64,000 nucleotides of DNA from Nostoc sp. FACHB-280 (GTDB taxonomy: Bacteria > Cyanobacteriota > Cyanobacteriia > Cyanobacteriales > Nostocaceae). The notes below the pieces were generated by a model. The model had not been told where the DNA came from. It saw only the letters and a list, made by a program, of their open reading frames with translations, and ran no database searches. The DNA is taken from assembly GCF_014697615.1 (NCBI RefSeq), contig NZ_JACJSD010000008.1, positions 1 through 64,000 of the forward strand. The letters run 5' to 3'. The position numbers and the translations under genes are program-made. Positions 52,692 to 62,876 of the stretch are shown piece by piece (position 1 is the first letter of the stretch; the number at the start of each line of letters is the position of its first letter).

Positions 52692-54680
52692 ATGCCAGCA
52701 AAAAAAGGGTTAAATGATATGAAAAATTTTAGGAGACAGGCATTGATGCAACAGCGATCGCCCATAATCAAACCAACTAAGGCCAAACCAGAGTTAGACA
52801 AAACCCGCCAAAAGCGAACAAAAAAATCTGTGGCTTGGTCTGGGGCGTTAATCGCCAGTTTAATGATGTTGCCAAATATGGTGGGCGGTACGCCAGCCCT
52901 GGCACAAAGAGCTGATCGCGAAATTAGTTATGGCGAGTTGATTAGAAGAACCGAAAAAGGCGAAGTTAGAAAAGTTGAGTTAGACGAAACTGAACAAACC
53001 GCCAAAGTATATTTACAAGGGCAGAAGCCAGATACACCACCGCTACAAGTCAGACTGTTAAATCAAAATACAGAGTTAATTAATAAGCTCAAAGCCAAAA
53101 ACGTCGAGTTTGGGGAAGTTTCTTCTGCTAACAGTCGGGCGGCTGTTGGCTTGTTAATCAACTTGATGTGGATTTTGCCACTGGTAGCATTAATGTTACT
53201 GTTTTTGCGCCGCTCCACCAATGCTTCTAACCAAGCGATGAACTTTGGCAAATCCAGAGCGCGTTTTCAAATGGAAGCCAAAACAGGGGTAAAATTTGAC
53301 GATGTGGCAGGTGTAGAAGAAGCCAAAGAAGAACTCCAAGAAGTTGTCACCTTTTTGAAGCAGCCAGAAAGATTTACGGCTGTTGGCGCACGGATTCCCA
53401 AAGGTGTGTTGTTAGTCGGGCCGCCAGGTACAGGTAAAACATTACTGGCAAAAGCGATCGCAGGGGAAGCTGGTGTACCATTTTTTAGCATTTCCGGTTC
53501 GGAATTTGTGGAAATGTTTGTTGGTGTGGGTGCTTCTCGTGTGCGCGACTTGTTTAAAAAAGCCAAAGAAAATGCGCCTTGTTTAATATTTATTGATGAA
53601 ATCGACGCGGTAGGTAGACAACGGGGTGCAGGTATCGGCGGTGGTAACGATGAGAGGGAACAAACTCTCAACCAATTGCTGACCGAAATGGATGGTTTTG
53701 AAGGTAACACAGGCATTATTATTATTGCTGCTACCAACCGTCCCGATGTTTTAGACGCAGCCTTATTACGTCCTGGACGCTTTGACAGACAAGTCATTGT
53801 GGATGCGCCAGATTTAAAAGGGCGATTAGAAATCTTGCAAGTTCATGCCCGAAATAAGAAAATTGATGAGAGTGTATCATTAGAAGCGATCGCCCGGCGG
53901 ACACCGGGTTTTACAGGTGCAGATTTAGCCAACTTACTCAACGAAGCCGCCATTCTCACCGCCAGAAGGCGCAAAGATGCCATCACCATCTTAGAAATTA
54001 ATGATGCAGTTGACCGCGTAGTAGCGGGGATGGAAGGTACACCTTTAGTAGATAGCAAAGTCAAACGCTTAATTGCTTATCACGAAATTGGTTACGCCAT
54101 CGTCGGAACCTTGCTTAAAGACCATGACCCAGTGCAAAAAGTCTCTTTGATTCCGCGCGGACAGTCACGGGGTTTAACTTGGTTTACCCCCGATGAAGAA
54201 CATTTTCTCATGTCGCGATCGCAGCTATTAGCCAGAATTACCGCCAGATTAGCTGGAAGAGCCGCCGAAGAAGTAATTTTTGGTTTACCAGAAGTCACTG
54301 GTGGAATGCGCGAAAATCGCAAATTAGAATTAGCGACAGCCATAGCCCGACAAATGGTCACACAGTATGGTATGTCCGAAATTGGGCAATTTTGCTTAGA
54401 AGCCCCCAATAGCGAGGTATTTTTAGGGCGTGACTGGATGAACAAATCCGAATATTCCGAAGAAATTGCCTCCCAAATTGATCGCAAAGTGCGGGAAATT
54501 GTCAATCAATCCTATGACACCGCAAAACGTCTGATTCAAGAAAACCGCACATTAGTTGACCATTTAGTAGAGATTTTGATTGAACAAGAGACCATTGAAG
54601 GAGAACAATTCCGTCAAATTGTCGCTGAATATCAAAGTCAACCGATAGCTGATGGAGCGACAGTAGCTGTACCTAATTAA
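52692..54680 (+). CDS. FtsH-like AAA membrane protein with an apparently lost zinc site
   Basis: This 662-residue protein has two N-terminal hydrophobic segments ([16 protein letters not shown], about 49-64; and [21 protein letters not shown]) flanking a periplasmic/lumenal domain. The AAA module is intact: GPPGTGKT at 243-250, [11 protein letters not shown], and the second region of homology with [20 protein letters not shown]. The protease domain has HEIGY (H464, E465, Y468) where HEXGH is required, and K544 (or N542, depending on alignment) where the third zinc ligand, Asp, is expected; two extra residues sit there. Proteolysis is therefore unlikely, while unfolding or partner-scaffold function remains. 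ATG 52692 is taken; M19 (ATG 52746), with GGAG upstream, is an alternative. Confidence 0.85.
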   Translation: MPAKKGLNDMKNFRRQALMQQRSPIIKPTKAKPELDKTRQKRTKKSVAWSGALIASLMMLPNMVGGTPALAQRADREISYGELIRRTEKGEVRKVELDETEQTAKVYLQGQKPDTPPLQVRLLNQNTELINKLKAKNVEFGEVSSANSRAAVGLLINLMWILPLVALMLLFLRRSTNASNQAMNFGKSRARFQMEAKTGVKFDDVAGVEEAKEELQEVVTFLKQPERFTAVGARIPKGVLLVGPPGTGKTLLAKAIAGEAGVPFFSISGSEFVEMFVGVGASRVRDLFKKAKENAPCLIFIDEIDAVGRQRGAGIGGGNDEREQTLNQLLTEMDGFEGNTGIIIIAATNRPDVLDAALLRPGRFDRQVIVDAPDLKGRLEILQVHARNKKIDESVSLEAIARRTPGFTGADLANLLNEAAILTARRRKDAITILEINDAVDRVVAGMEGTPLVDSKVKRLIAYHEIGYAIVGTLLKDHDPVQKVSLIPRGQSRGLTWFTPDEEHFLMSRSQLLARITARLAGRAAEEVIFGLPEVTGGMRENRKLELATAIARQMVTQYGMSEIGQFCLEAPNSEVFLGRDWMNKSEYSEEIASQIDRKVREIVNQSYDTAKRLIQENRTLVDHLVEILIEQETIEGEQFRQIVAEYQSQPIADGATVAVPN

Positions 54681-54860
54681 AATTACGCACCAAGATTCTC
54701 TGTTGAGAAGGGTGTAGGGGCAAAATTAAGTCAAAAGTTAAAAGTTCTTTTACTTTTGAATTTTGACTTATTTGTAGGGATATAGGTATTCAAAACCCTT
54801 ATACCCTCACACCCTTTTTCATCACCTGTAACCTGTAACCTATCAACTGTCACCCGCTAT

Positions 54861-54897
54861 AAAAAATCCCCTGGTTTTACGGTTGTCACCAGAGGAA
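54861..54897 (-). terminator. Hairpin terminator downstream of the VOC-family gene
   Basis: On the minus strand CCTCTGGT and ACCAGGGG form an 8-bp stem (one G-U pair) followed by ATTTTTTA. It lies 229 bp past the stop of the 55126-56154 gene. It may also end the ftsH-like transcript on the plus strand, though without a T-run. Confidence 0.5.
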
Positions 54898-55125
54898 AAA
54901 TTAATATTGCTCTAATTTAGGATGTTTTTCTTGTTATTAGCATAGCAATATTGACTAGTTTTAAGGTGCCAAAATGGCAGAAAAAAACAATTTTTTTACA
55001 AAGTGAAATTCAGAATTCATCGTAATTTTAAAATTCATATAAAACTCATATTTGATTTATTAAAAAAATCAGTACACTTAGATAAGACTTTTTCCTACTC
55101 CAGCCTACACAAGTAGATTCAGAAA

Positions 55126-56154
55126 TCAACTCTCTACTAAATTCCAGAAATAGCCATCTGGTGCAGTGAAAGAAAAACTTCTTTCTCGAAACTCATTTTC
55201 GATGAGGTTCGTAAAGTTTAGCACCTGACTGGACTTGATGCGATCGCAATATTCATCGATGTGCTGCACACGGTAAGTATACAACGACATTCCTAAACTT
55301 CCTGGTTGGGCGGCTTCAAACCGTGATTCTAAGTTCATAGCTTCGGGAAAACGAACTACGTAAAGTCTCCCACTCCGCGCCGCCATTAAGTCAGTTTGGG
55401 AAGAACGGGGATCATCAAAAGTTGTGACGATAAATTTTTCCCCTGGCTTGAGGTCAAATAAATCTCGACCTGCGGCTGAAGATTCATAGCTAGTTTCGAC
55501 ATCATCGCGCACACGCAACAAACCTAAAACTTCCTCATAAAACTTCAGGCTAGTTTTGCTATCGTCTTGAACAATAATCCCTATATGGGTAAACTGGCTG
55601 GTTTTAAATACCGATGCTTCGTTGATATGTCCGTAATTTGGGATGGTGTAACCAAATCTTTGAAATAAAACTTGTCGAGTTAAGGGTTGCAGCAGTAACA
55701 TTTCTCGCACCCCGACAGTTTGGTCAATAAAAGGGCGGCTTTTGCGTTCTTTGTTGTAAATTACTTCCCAGTAGGGAATGCTATAGCGCACTGAAAAACC
55801 AGCAGCTTTGGCTTCTTCCGCATGATTTAAAATTGTTAAAATATCAGAGGTGAGGGTAGTTGCCCAACGACTTCCCTTGGTTTTCATGGATGCTAACCCC
55901 AAACCTTGATTAGTGGGGTTTTGCCAAACCATCAACCGAATCAACCCATGATCTGTATTTTGATGATATAGGCGAATGGAACGCAAAGCAGAATTTACAC
56001 CATATAATTGATAGGCTGTGTCCGCAGGTAATTGACCAACTTGTCCAATCCGATAACCAAATTGTTCCCAATATTGAATGCCAAAAATTGGGTCGGGAAC
56101 ACCAATACATACTTCATAAATACCTGTTATTTTAGGTTCTTTTTCTAGAGTCAT
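55126..56154 (-). CDS. VOC (glyoxalase/dioxygenase-fold) family protein
   Basis: This 342-residue protein is made of two vicinal-oxygen-chelate modules. The first begins IYEVCIGVPDPIFGIQYWEQ and the second FTHIGIIVQDDSKTSLKFYEEVLGLL near residue 185. Its C-terminus (ERSFSFTAPDGYFWNLVES) is typical of VOC enzymes with a final metal-ligand glutamate. The activity could be lyase, dioxygenase or resistance-type and cannot be chosen. It is downstream of and co-oriented with the CHASE2 kinase, 119 bp away. Confidence 0.75.
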   Translation of the reverse strand: MTLEKEPKITGIYEVCIGVPDPIFGIQYWEQFGYRIGQVGQLPADTAYQLYGVNSALRSIRLYHQNTDHGLIRLMVWQNPTNQGLGLASMKTKGSRWATTLTSDILTILNHAEEAKAAGFSVRYSIPYWEVIYNKERKSRPFIDQTVGVREMLLLQPLTRQVLFQRFGYTIPNYGHINEASVFKTSQFTHIGIIVQDDSKTSLKFYEEVLGLLRVRDDVETSYESSAAGRDLFDLKPGEKFIVTTFDDPRSSQTDLMAARSGRLYVVRFPEAMNLESRFEAAQPGSLGMSLYTYRVQHIDEYCDRIKSSQVLNFTNLIENEFRERSFSFTAPDGYFWNLVES

Positions 56155-56273
56155 ACTGAATTTAATTTAGATATAACCAAATAATATTAATTCAAAAATA
56201 AGGTGGAGGAACAGGATTTTTTTGTCTCACGCAGAGACGCAGAGGCGCAGAGGTACAGAGAGGTACAGAGAGT

Positions 56274-58496
56274 TTATTTGTCTGTGATTTGGTTTAAATC
56301 TTGGAGGACGGCTGCGGCTGATTGATAGCGATCGCTAAAATGATAGCGTACCATTTTATCTAAAATTATTCTGAGTTCGGCACTGATTTGGGCTGTGGGT
56401 TGCCACATAATATTGCCTGTGTCTGGGTCTGGTTGTAATTCTTGGGGTAAGATACCAGTAATCGCTTGAATGCCCATCATCCCCAAAGCATAAATATCAC
56501 TCGATAAGCGCGGATGTCCTGCAAATTGTTCTGGTGGTGCATAGCCCCTTGTGCCAATAGCAACTGTGGGTAATTCTGTTTGTTCACTAGTTGGTGGCTG
56601 CATTAATTTCACTGCACCAAAATCAATTAAAACTAAGCGGTTATCTTGATTACTTCTAATAATATTGTGGGGTTTAATATCTCGGTGAATTACTCGATGT
56701 TCATGGACAAATGCTAAAACTTCTAATACACCTTTGAGCATTTCAATCACAAAAGTTTCAGTTTTTGCGCTATGTACAGGTGCTAATTCTTCGTGGAGTG
56801 TATGTCCAGCAATGTACTCTTCGACTAAATAAAATTCCTGTTGGTCTTCAAAATAAGCCAGCAAGGCAGGGATTTGGGGATGTTTCCCTAAAGCTTCTAA
56901 GATTTCGGCTTCAGTATTAAATAATCTGCGGGCGACTTCTAAAAATTTTGGGTCTCGACGTGCCGGCATTAATTGTTTGACAACACAAGTAGGACTCCCC
57001 GGACGTTGAGTATCTTTGGCTAAATAAGTACGACCAAATCCCCCTGCGCCCAAAACTCTAGAAATTTGGTAGCGTCCACCCAACAGTAAATCTCCAGTTC
57101 TTTTTTCGGGTTGTGTAACTATGGCTGCGGTGTGGGTATGTTGGTCAATAATTTTAGTCGCTTCTGTGGCGGAGGTAGTTTCTTGTAAGAGAATATTTAA
57201 TTGAGCGATCGCTTCTTGTTGTTGTTCAACTTGCTGAATAATTAATTTAGTTTGCTTTTGGGTGTTATAGGCTGTATAAACTAACATCCCCACACTACTA
57301 AATACAAAAGCCGTCGCTGGGGGAATCAAGGGTATCCAAGCCGCAAGTAAAAATAAAACCCCGCAAATTCCCACCAAAATAGCAAGGACTAAACCTCCCA
57401 CAACCAACAGCATTAAGGGATGTCCCCACCGCCAGCCTAAAAAGCTACCTAGCAAAGACCAAGCCAACACCCAGATTATTTCTAGCCACTCAGGCCAATA
57501 CCAAATTAATGGTCTACCATCTAACACTGTACTGAGAATTTGGCTGGTTATCTGGGCATGAATGAATAAATTTGATGTTCTAGTGGGATGGTTTGGTGAA
57601 GCACTGTAGGGAGTATATACCCCCGGATGAATACTAGTAGCAGTAGTGCCAATAATTACTAACTTATCTTTGATCCAGTTGGGATTAACTTGATTGTTGA
57701 AAACTTGAGAAAGAGTAACTGTTTGGGCTAGGTGATCAGGGTGGCGATAATTTAGTAATGTTTGATAACCAGCCGCATCTGTCCCAATATAACTACCAGA
57801 ATTAGCTGAGAGGATGGGGAAAGTGGTTTTACCAAGATGGAAATATTTTTCTGCAAAATCTACATTGATTCCTTGTTTCTCTAAATAAATAATCGCCATT
57901 AAACCAGCAAAGGAAAATTGCGTTGCACATTTATTGCTATTAGTCGGTTCGGCAAATATTAAACTCCGGCGAACAATTTGGTCTTCCTCATTATCAGAAA
58001 GTAAATCGCTATAACCAACATTATCGAGAGGGAAATTGGGCGGTGGCGGAGTTTCTGATCTACCTTTACTGCTTAACAAACAAGTAGCAACAATGTTCTT
58101 TTGATTAGCAATTCCAGCCGCCAGATTTTTTTGATCTGGGCGATAAATATTTAGACCAATAACACGGGGTTGATAAGATTCAAGTTTAGTTAATAACTGA
58201 TTGATTGTGGCATCAGATAATGGCCATTTGAATTGTGCCAAATCTTCTTCAGTAATTGTAACTAGTAATAGTCGCGGATCTGGTGGTTCTGAAGGACGCG
58301 ATCGCAACATTTGGTCATAAGCTTTTAACTCCCAAGGTTGCAACCACTTCAGTTCCCGCATTCCCCACACCAAAGCAGTAACTCCCACACCAGTGACGAC
58401 AACCATTCGCCACCAGTGAATCTTTGTCAAGGTGTCACGATAATCTTGATTTTGGTTTAAGGCAGTTCGCAGGTATTGTAATATTCCACTAATCAC
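56274..58496 (-). CDS. CHASE2-domain receptor Ser/Thr protein kinase
   Basis: This 740-residue membrane receptor has an N-terminal transmembrane segment (WWRMVVVTGVGVTALVWGM, about 28-46) and an extracytoplasmic CHASE2 domain (about 50-330: LLLVTITEEDLAQFKWPLSD, LVIIGTTATSIHPGVYTPYS). Three further membrane helices (about 335-415) and a coiled linker follow. The C-terminal kinase (about 470-740) has the glycine loop LGAGGFGRTYLA, the VVKQL lysine, HRDIKPHN and a normal LIDFGAVK. It senses an unknown periplasmic signal. Unlike the giant kinases at 1-21.8 kb, its catalytic motifs are canonical. The VOC gene follows it. Confidence 0.87.
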   Translation of the reverse strand: MISGILQYLRTALNQNQDYRDTLTKIHWWRMVVVTGVGVTALVWGMRELKWLQPWELKAYDQMLRSRPSEPPDPRLLLVTITEEDLAQFKWPLSDATINQLLTKLESYQPRVIGLNIYRPDQKNLAAGIANQKNIVATCLLSSKGRSETPPPPNFPLDNVGYSDLLSDNEEDQIVRRSLIFAEPTNSNKCATQFSFAGLMAIIYLEKQGINVDFAEKYFHLGKTTFPILSANSGSYIGTDAAGYQTLLNYRHPDHLAQTVTLSQVFNNQVNPNWIKDKLVIIGTTATSIHPGVYTPYSASPNHPTRTSNLFIHAQITSQILSTVLDGRPLIWYWPEWLEIIWVLAWSLLGSFLGWRWGHPLMLLVVGGLVLAILVGICGVLFLLAAWIPLIPPATAFVFSSVGMLVYTAYNTQKQTKLIIQQVEQQQEAIAQLNILLQETTSATEATKIIDQHTHTAAIVTQPEKRTGDLLLGGRYQISRVLGAGGFGRTYLAKDTQRPGSPTCVVKQLMPARRDPKFLEVARRLFNTEAEILEALGKHPQIPALLAYFEDQQEFYLVEEYIAGHTLHEELAPVHSAKTETFVIEMLKGVLEVLAFVHEHRVIHRDIKPHNIIRSNQDNRLVLIDFGAVKLMQPPTSEQTELPTVAIGTRGYAPPEQFAGHPRLSSDIYALGMMGIQAITGILPQELQPDPDTGNIMWQPTAQISAELRIILDKMVRYHFSDRYQSAAAVLQDLNQITDK

Positions 58497-58700
58497 AGAG
58501 TTGTAGTAGAAGGCAGGAGGTAGGAGAATTTTAGATTTTAGATTTTGAATTGAATAGCAGAAGAATGCAGTTTTACATTTCAGACTTCATACTTTAATTT
58601 AGCAACTTACGTACCTCAAGGTTACTGTTTAATTTCTCTCTAAAAATGATAGCTTGTATAAGCTATATTAATTTTCTCCTTCCAATCAGCAAACTCAGTC

Positions 58701-59084
58701 ATGTCAAGCACTACCATTGAAACCATAATTGCAGCCTACTTTAGTAACATTACCGCCATGAATCCAGAAGGCTGGATAGAGAACTTTGCTGAAGATGCAG
58801 TGAGTTATGACCCAGTCGGTGAACCCCCAGTCAAGATTCGGGATGATTATCACCGATTTATCGGGCAATTGCAAGCTGTCTTTGACAAACTAGCCGCAAC
58901 AACTGAACATATTTTTGTCGCTGCTAATGAAGCAGCAGTCAAGTGGACAATGCAAGGAGTCAGTAAAACTGGTAAATCAGTCAGCTTTGAAGGAATCACC
59001 ATTTTTGAGATTAACCAATATGGCAAAATTCAAACAACCCGCGCCTACTGGAACCCCAAACAATTGGTAGCACAGTTGCGGTAG
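58701..59084 (+). CDS. NTF2-like (SnoaL-type) protein
   Basis: This 127-residue protein has the cone-shaped NTF2/SnoaL fold signature: IIAAYFSNITAMNPEGWIENF followed by AEDAVSYDP, then a beta-rich second half ending RAYWNPKQLVAQL. The fold covers isomerases, hydrolases and ligand-binding proteins, so activity is not assigned. A TCTCCTTCC-rich leader precedes it. It lies alone, divergent from the CHASE2 kinase. Confidence 0.75.
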   Translation: MSSTTIETIIAAYFSNITAMNPEGWIENFAEDAVSYDPVGEPPVKIRDDYHRFIGQLQAVFDKLAATTEHIFVAANEAAVKWTMQGVSKTGKSVSFEGITIFEINQYGKIQTTRAYWNPKQLVAQLR

Positions 59085-59276
59085 GAGATGAGGTTGCAGT
59101 CAGTAAATCAGTTCAACAGATTTATGGTTTAGATAAGTTCTTATCTAGCCTCGCCAGCAAACCGATATCGGGAGCATTAAATTTTTTATTTAGCGAGCAA
59201 AGATTAATCCTTTGAGATAGGCACAATGATGAGCTAAGAAGTGAGGAATATTCTATATAAACTTTTGTATTAGCTT

Positions 59277-61328
59277 TCAACATTTCTGTGGTAAATCATA
59301 ATTATCATAGAGAACTTTCATGTGTCGGCTAAACTGTTCTTCTAAAAAATAGCTACTTGAAAATTCACTTGCAAAAGAAACCTGATGAAAATGATAATCT
59401 AAATTCAGTAGGTTGTAGACAAGTCTCAAGAAATAATCATCTATCCAAAAATCTACATCAAACAGGGAAATGCCATATTTTCCTTCTAACCTGCGATTTA
59501 AAGTTTTTAACAACCAAGACCATTGAGGTTTGAGGGTCGGATCGATGCGATTGCCAAATAAAGGATTAAAAAACTGATTGACTTGAGTTTTTCTCATTTC
59601 AATAACTTTAGTTAATAAATCTGTTGCCTGAATTGGGGATGAATTAAACCAATAGTTAGCAACTAGTAAATCATGTAAATAAGCTACAACAATTTTAGGG
59701 TTTTCTTTAATGAACTGCGAACGACAAACAATGCCTCTAATTGATGGAATTCTTAAACTATCTGTTTGAGATAGAGGCAGCTTTCTAACAAAAGCATATC
59801 CTTCTAAAATTGACGCAAAAGTGTGACAACACACATAGGCATCTATAGTTTTGTTAGCGAGACTCCTACTAGCCCTTTGTGGATCTTCATTTACTAATCT
59901 GCAATCTTTACTGACATCCATATTATAGAGATCAAACAGAGTAATGATGAACCGATGAGCATTTGAACCAAATAAAGTAGAAATTCGCTTTCCTTTAAGT
60001 TCCTGGACAGTATTTATGGCAGAATCTTTATGGATAACGATATTCACATCCTGACCCAAAAGATTATACGAAGCAATTCCAATTAATTTAGAACCGAAAC
60101 TTAAATCATCAAAAAATTGACTACCATTATTCAAGAGAGAAATATCATCTAAAATACAAATATCTAGTTCTTTGCGCTTCATCTGCCGATTCATTTCTTC
60201 TCCAGAAGAAAAGGGCAGAATTTGTAGCTCGAAATCTCGATTAATTTCAATATTTTTGAAAATAGGCTGTTCAATTAATGAGGATGATCTTTGTAAATCA
60301 GAAATATACTTAGTTCCATAGCCTGCAATAAATTGTCCTATGGAATCACGCTGAATCCCTATTCTTAGAACATTTTCTTCCTTAGCAGAAGAGCCACCTA
60401 AAATTAAATTTACATTAGGCACACTTTCCAAGTTATTTTGTTCGAGTCTAAAACTTCTGACTAAACCTTCTGCGGAGATTAACAATTCACTAAAGCGGGG
60501 AACATGAATATAAATTCCATATTCATTAACATCTTGTATACTCAGGGTTAAAACTTGGTATTGAGATATAATATCAGCCTCACAAAAGTCTGGTAAGATA
60601 GTTGATTTCTGATTTTCTGAAGCAGATTTTAGGACATCTTGATAACTAGTTAGTAGGTTAACTCCACTTAATTTATTCAATAAAAATCCATTTTTAGATA
60701 GTTCTCGATGAACTTCATCTAAAAGTACGACTTCATCCCAATCAACCTCATGTGTTTTAATCAAGCTATAATCATCGAGATATTTATTTTTCCCAAAAGA
60801 GAACAACACCATTTTATGAGTTGTTAATCTAGTACAGTGGTGTTCTTCCTTATATCCAGGGCAACTGTTGAGTAGTAAATCTATATCTAAAAGTTGAGAA
60901 TTTGAGAAAAAACTACTACTTTGAGCCTCAATTTCTTTGATATTTCTACCGGGAAAACAAAGCTGAAATCGCTGCAAATATTGTTTTAACCAGACTTCTA
61001 AAATTAAACTAGTCGCCCCCAATATTAAATCTTCACCCTCGGCGCTAAATGTTGCGTGAAATTCTTCTCGCAGATTTTCTACCGTTTCAACGACATTAAG
61101 TGTTTGAGAAATCAATTTCTTGCCTTTATTAGTTAAGCATATAGAGCCAGGAGAGCGATTCAGCAGAATTACTCCAAAATAATCCTCTGCTTGCTTTACT
61201 TTTTTACTAATTAGTGCTTGACTATATCCTAGTTTTTGGGCTGCTTTCGAGAAGCTACCACAATCATCTACTGCTTTTAAAATTTTGAGGTGATTGAGGG
61301 TAATATCTTCGAGTTTAATCTTATTCAT
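59277..61328 (-). CDS. LysR-type regulator fused to an SsuA/NMT1-like substrate-binding domain
   Basis: This 683-residue protein is more than twice the size of a normal LysR regulator. Residues about 8-66 form the LysR helix-turn-helix (LKILKAVDDCGSFSKAAQKL, ISKKVKQAEDYFG). About 90-310 are a LysR-like co-inducer domain, diverged. About 318-600 resemble a periplasmic ligand-binding domain of the SsuA/NMT1 sulfonate/thiamine type (VLRIGIQRD, TVQELKGKRISTLFGSNAHR, then a helical lobe). There is no signal peptide, so it acts in the cytosol. It follows the SsuD-like gene by 23 bp in one unit, which suggests it regulates the sulfur genes around it. Confidence 0.82.
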   Translation of the reverse strand: MNKIKLEDITLNHLKILKAVDDCGSFSKAAQKLGYSQALISKKVKQAEDYFGVILLNRSPGSICLTNKGKKLISQTLNVVETVENLREEFHATFSAEGEDLILGATSLILEVWLKQYLQRFQLCFPGRNIKEIEAQSSSFFSNSQLLDIDLLLNSCPGYKEEHHCTRLTTHKMVLFSFGKNKYLDDYSLIKTHEVDWDEVVLLDEVHRELSKNGFLLNKLSGVNLLTSYQDVLKSASENQKSTILPDFCEADIISQYQVLTLSIQDVNEYGIYIHVPRFSELLISAEGLVRSFRLEQNNLESVPNVNLILGGSSAKEENVLRIGIQRDSIGQFIAGYGTKYISDLQRSSSLIEQPIFKNIEINRDFELQILPFSSGEEMNRQMKRKELDICILDDISLLNNGSQFFDDLSFGSKLIGIASYNLLGQDVNIVIHKDSAINTVQELKGKRISTLFGSNAHRFIITLFDLYNMDVSKDCRLVNEDPQRASRSLANKTIDAYVCCHTFASILEGYAFVRKLPLSQTDSLRIPSIRGIVCRSQFIKENPKIVVAYLHDLLVANYWFNSSPIQATDLLTKVIEMRKTQVNQFFNPLFGNRIDPTLKPQWSWLLKTLNRRLEGKYGISLFDVDFWIDDYFLRLVYNLLNLDYHFHQVSFASEFSSSYFLEEQFSRHMKVLYDNYDLPQKC

Positions 61329-61351
61329 GCAATGCAGGTCAAGATTTTGAA

Positions 61352-62401
61352 TTATAAGCTAACTAAGTTATTTTGTTGTGTGTATTCGGAAATAACTAGT
61401 TTGTGAAAGCGAATAGTATCTTCTAACATCGATTCAAATTTGAGTATGATTAAATCAACGCCAACAGTTTCGTATTCTTTCAGCCGTTGAATAATAGTAT
61501 AGCGATCGCCTACCAGTTGAGCAGATAAACCAAGATTAGCTTCAATGGTTTGACTGATATCTAGTTTGTTGTGAGCAACTACGTTAGGATCGATTTGCTC
61601 TTGAAAATATTTAATCTGCTGTTGATCCGCAGAACGATAAATTGCGGCTAGTCTAGCTTCAGCTTCGGCTGTATGTTCCCCAACGATCGCAAACGCACTC
61701 ATAGCTACTTTAATATTACGACCGTAGCGATCGCTCGCCAATTTTTTCACCTTCTGCACCAATGCGGCTGTTTTTTCTGGTTCATCAGCATTGATAAATA
61801 AATAATCTCCGTGACGGGCTGCTAAATTAATGGCTCTATCAGATTCGCCAGCAATGAAAATTGGTGGTGTTGGTGTTGGTTTATCAGTGATAATACCACC
61901 TTTAATAGTGTAGTATTTGCCAACATAATTAAAGTCATCGATTGTCCACAGCCCCTTGATGACATCAATATACTCTTCCAATCGAGCGTATCTCTCACTA
62001 TGAGGTAGCCAAACATCTCCATAACTTTCTACTTCTAACTTCCACCATCCAGCAATTCCACTCAGGGCAAATCTGCTGTTACTTAATTGATTTTGAATGT
62101 TTGCACTCACATTGGCAACCACCGCAGGTAGTTTAAAACCAGGTTGTACAGCTGCCACAATCTTGATGTTCTTGGTGTTCAAACTGGCTAAAGCTGCCGT
62201 AATCCATGCGTCAGCGACATTATAGTCAGGCCCATGAACTGCATTCAAGTAATGTTCAGGAATGTAATAGAAGTCATAGCCTAACTTGTCTGCTTCAATT
62301 GCCAACTTTACCAAATCTTGTGTAGATACATTAGCCTCGTGATTCACAACCCGCAACCATCCACCACAGACAGGCGACCAAATTCCAAACTGAAGTGGCA
62401 T
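61352..62401 (-). CDS. Flavin-dependent alkanesulfonate-monooxygenase-like (LLM class) enzyme
   Basis: A bacterial-luciferase-like TIM barrel of about 349 residues: FGIWSPVCGGWLRV, YDFYYIPEHYLNAVHGPDYN, ALSGIAGWWKLEVESYGDVW and PPIFIAGESDRAINLAARHG. It resembles SsuD/MsuD-type enzymes that use FMNH2 and O2 to desulfonate organosulfonates. The true start is ATG 62401, with GGAGAAATATTT just upstream; an in-frame ATG 33 bp further up adds 11 non-conserved residues. A 35-nt inverted repeat lies 38 nt upstream. It is divergent from the SfnG-like gene. Confidence 0.82.
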   Translation of the reverse strand: MPLQFGIWSPVCGGWLRVVNHEANVSTQDLVKLAIEADKLGYDFYYIPEHYLNAVHGPDYNVADAWITAALASLNTKNIKIVAAVQPGFKLPAVVANVSANIQNQLSNSRFALSGIAGWWKLEVESYGDVWLPHSERYARLEEYIDVIKGLWTIDDFNYVGKYYTIKGGIITDKPTPTPPIFIAGESDRAINLAARHGDYLFINADEPEKTAALVQKVKKLASDRYGRNIKVAMSAFAIVGEHTAEAEARLAAIYRSADQQQIKYFQEQIDPNVVAHNKLDISQTIEANLGLSAQLVGDRYTIIQRLKEYETVGVDLIILKFESMLEDTIRFHKLVISEYTQQNNLVSL

Positions 62402-62438
62402 AAATATTTCTCCTATGCTTTTTCTCCAAGGCATTAAT

Positions 62439-62474
62439 TAAACTACGGTATTTTTATCTTGCCACCGTAGTTTA
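62439..62474 (-). promoter_or_regulatory. 11-bp inverted repeat upstream of the SsuD-like gene
   Basis: TAAACTACGGT and ACCGTAGTTTA form a perfect inverted repeat with 14 bp between, 38 nt before ATG 62401. It could be an operator or a leader hairpin. A related TACGGTA is seen at 62740-62746. Confidence 0.55.
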
Positions 62475-62649
62475 GTAGTTCACACTACCATATTTATTTC
62501 TGCTGTGTATAGTTGAAAAGCATTCACTTATCACGATCTGGAATAGTAGCCATCTTTTGTTGAGTCCTGTATTTCGGGCTTCTTTGACATAATCAGGATG
62601 ATAACTAGCAAATATAAAATAATAATTAAATATTCAGCAAAAGTAGGCA

Positions 62650-62668
62650 GTATTCCAAAATGGAATAC
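62650..62668. promoter_or_regulatory. Candidate LysR operator in the divergent promoter
   Basis: GTATTCCA-AAA-TGGAATAC is a perfect 8-bp inverted repeat containing the T-N11-A pattern favoured by LysR regulators. It lies about midway between the two divergent monooxygenase genes, one of which is co-oriented with the LysR-fusion gene. Confidence 0.6.
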
Positions 62669-62855
62669 AGAAATAGAATTTAAGTATATGCAGTCACGAC
62701 ATCGGAAAAATTGTCGTGATAAAGTCTGATCCAAAGAAAATACGGTAGCCCAATCGGTTTATGATATATTGCCAATATCAAATCCTGAGATTGTCTACTT
62801 GTAAACTCAGAGGACTTTGCAGCCGCTATCAAGCTTTAGATTTTTTGGATAAGTG

Positions 62856-62876
62856 ATTTGCCTAGTGATGGCAAAT
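62856..62876. promoter_or_regulatory. ATTTGCC / GGCAAAT inverted repeat
   Basis: A perfect 7-bp inverted repeat with a 7-bp spacer lies 69 bp before the SfnG-like start, in the position of a promoter-proximal operator. It could be a second site for the same or another regulator. Confidence 0.45.

Noticed and set aside
53267-53797. 176-codon open frame antisense to the ftsH-like gene
   Set aside because: It lies wholly opposite the conserved AAA domain, has a low-complexity Pro/Ser-rich translation and no ribosome-binding site; the plus-strand protein is clearly real.
54092-54505. 137-codon open frame antisense to the protease end of the ftsH-like gene
   Set aside because: Shadow of the real gene with no recognisable protein features.
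62531-62734. 67-codon minus-strand frame in the divergent monooxygenase spacer
   Set aside because: It covers the candidate LysR operator, has no ribosome-binding site and no recognisable domain; a small membrane peptide cannot be excluded but is not supported.
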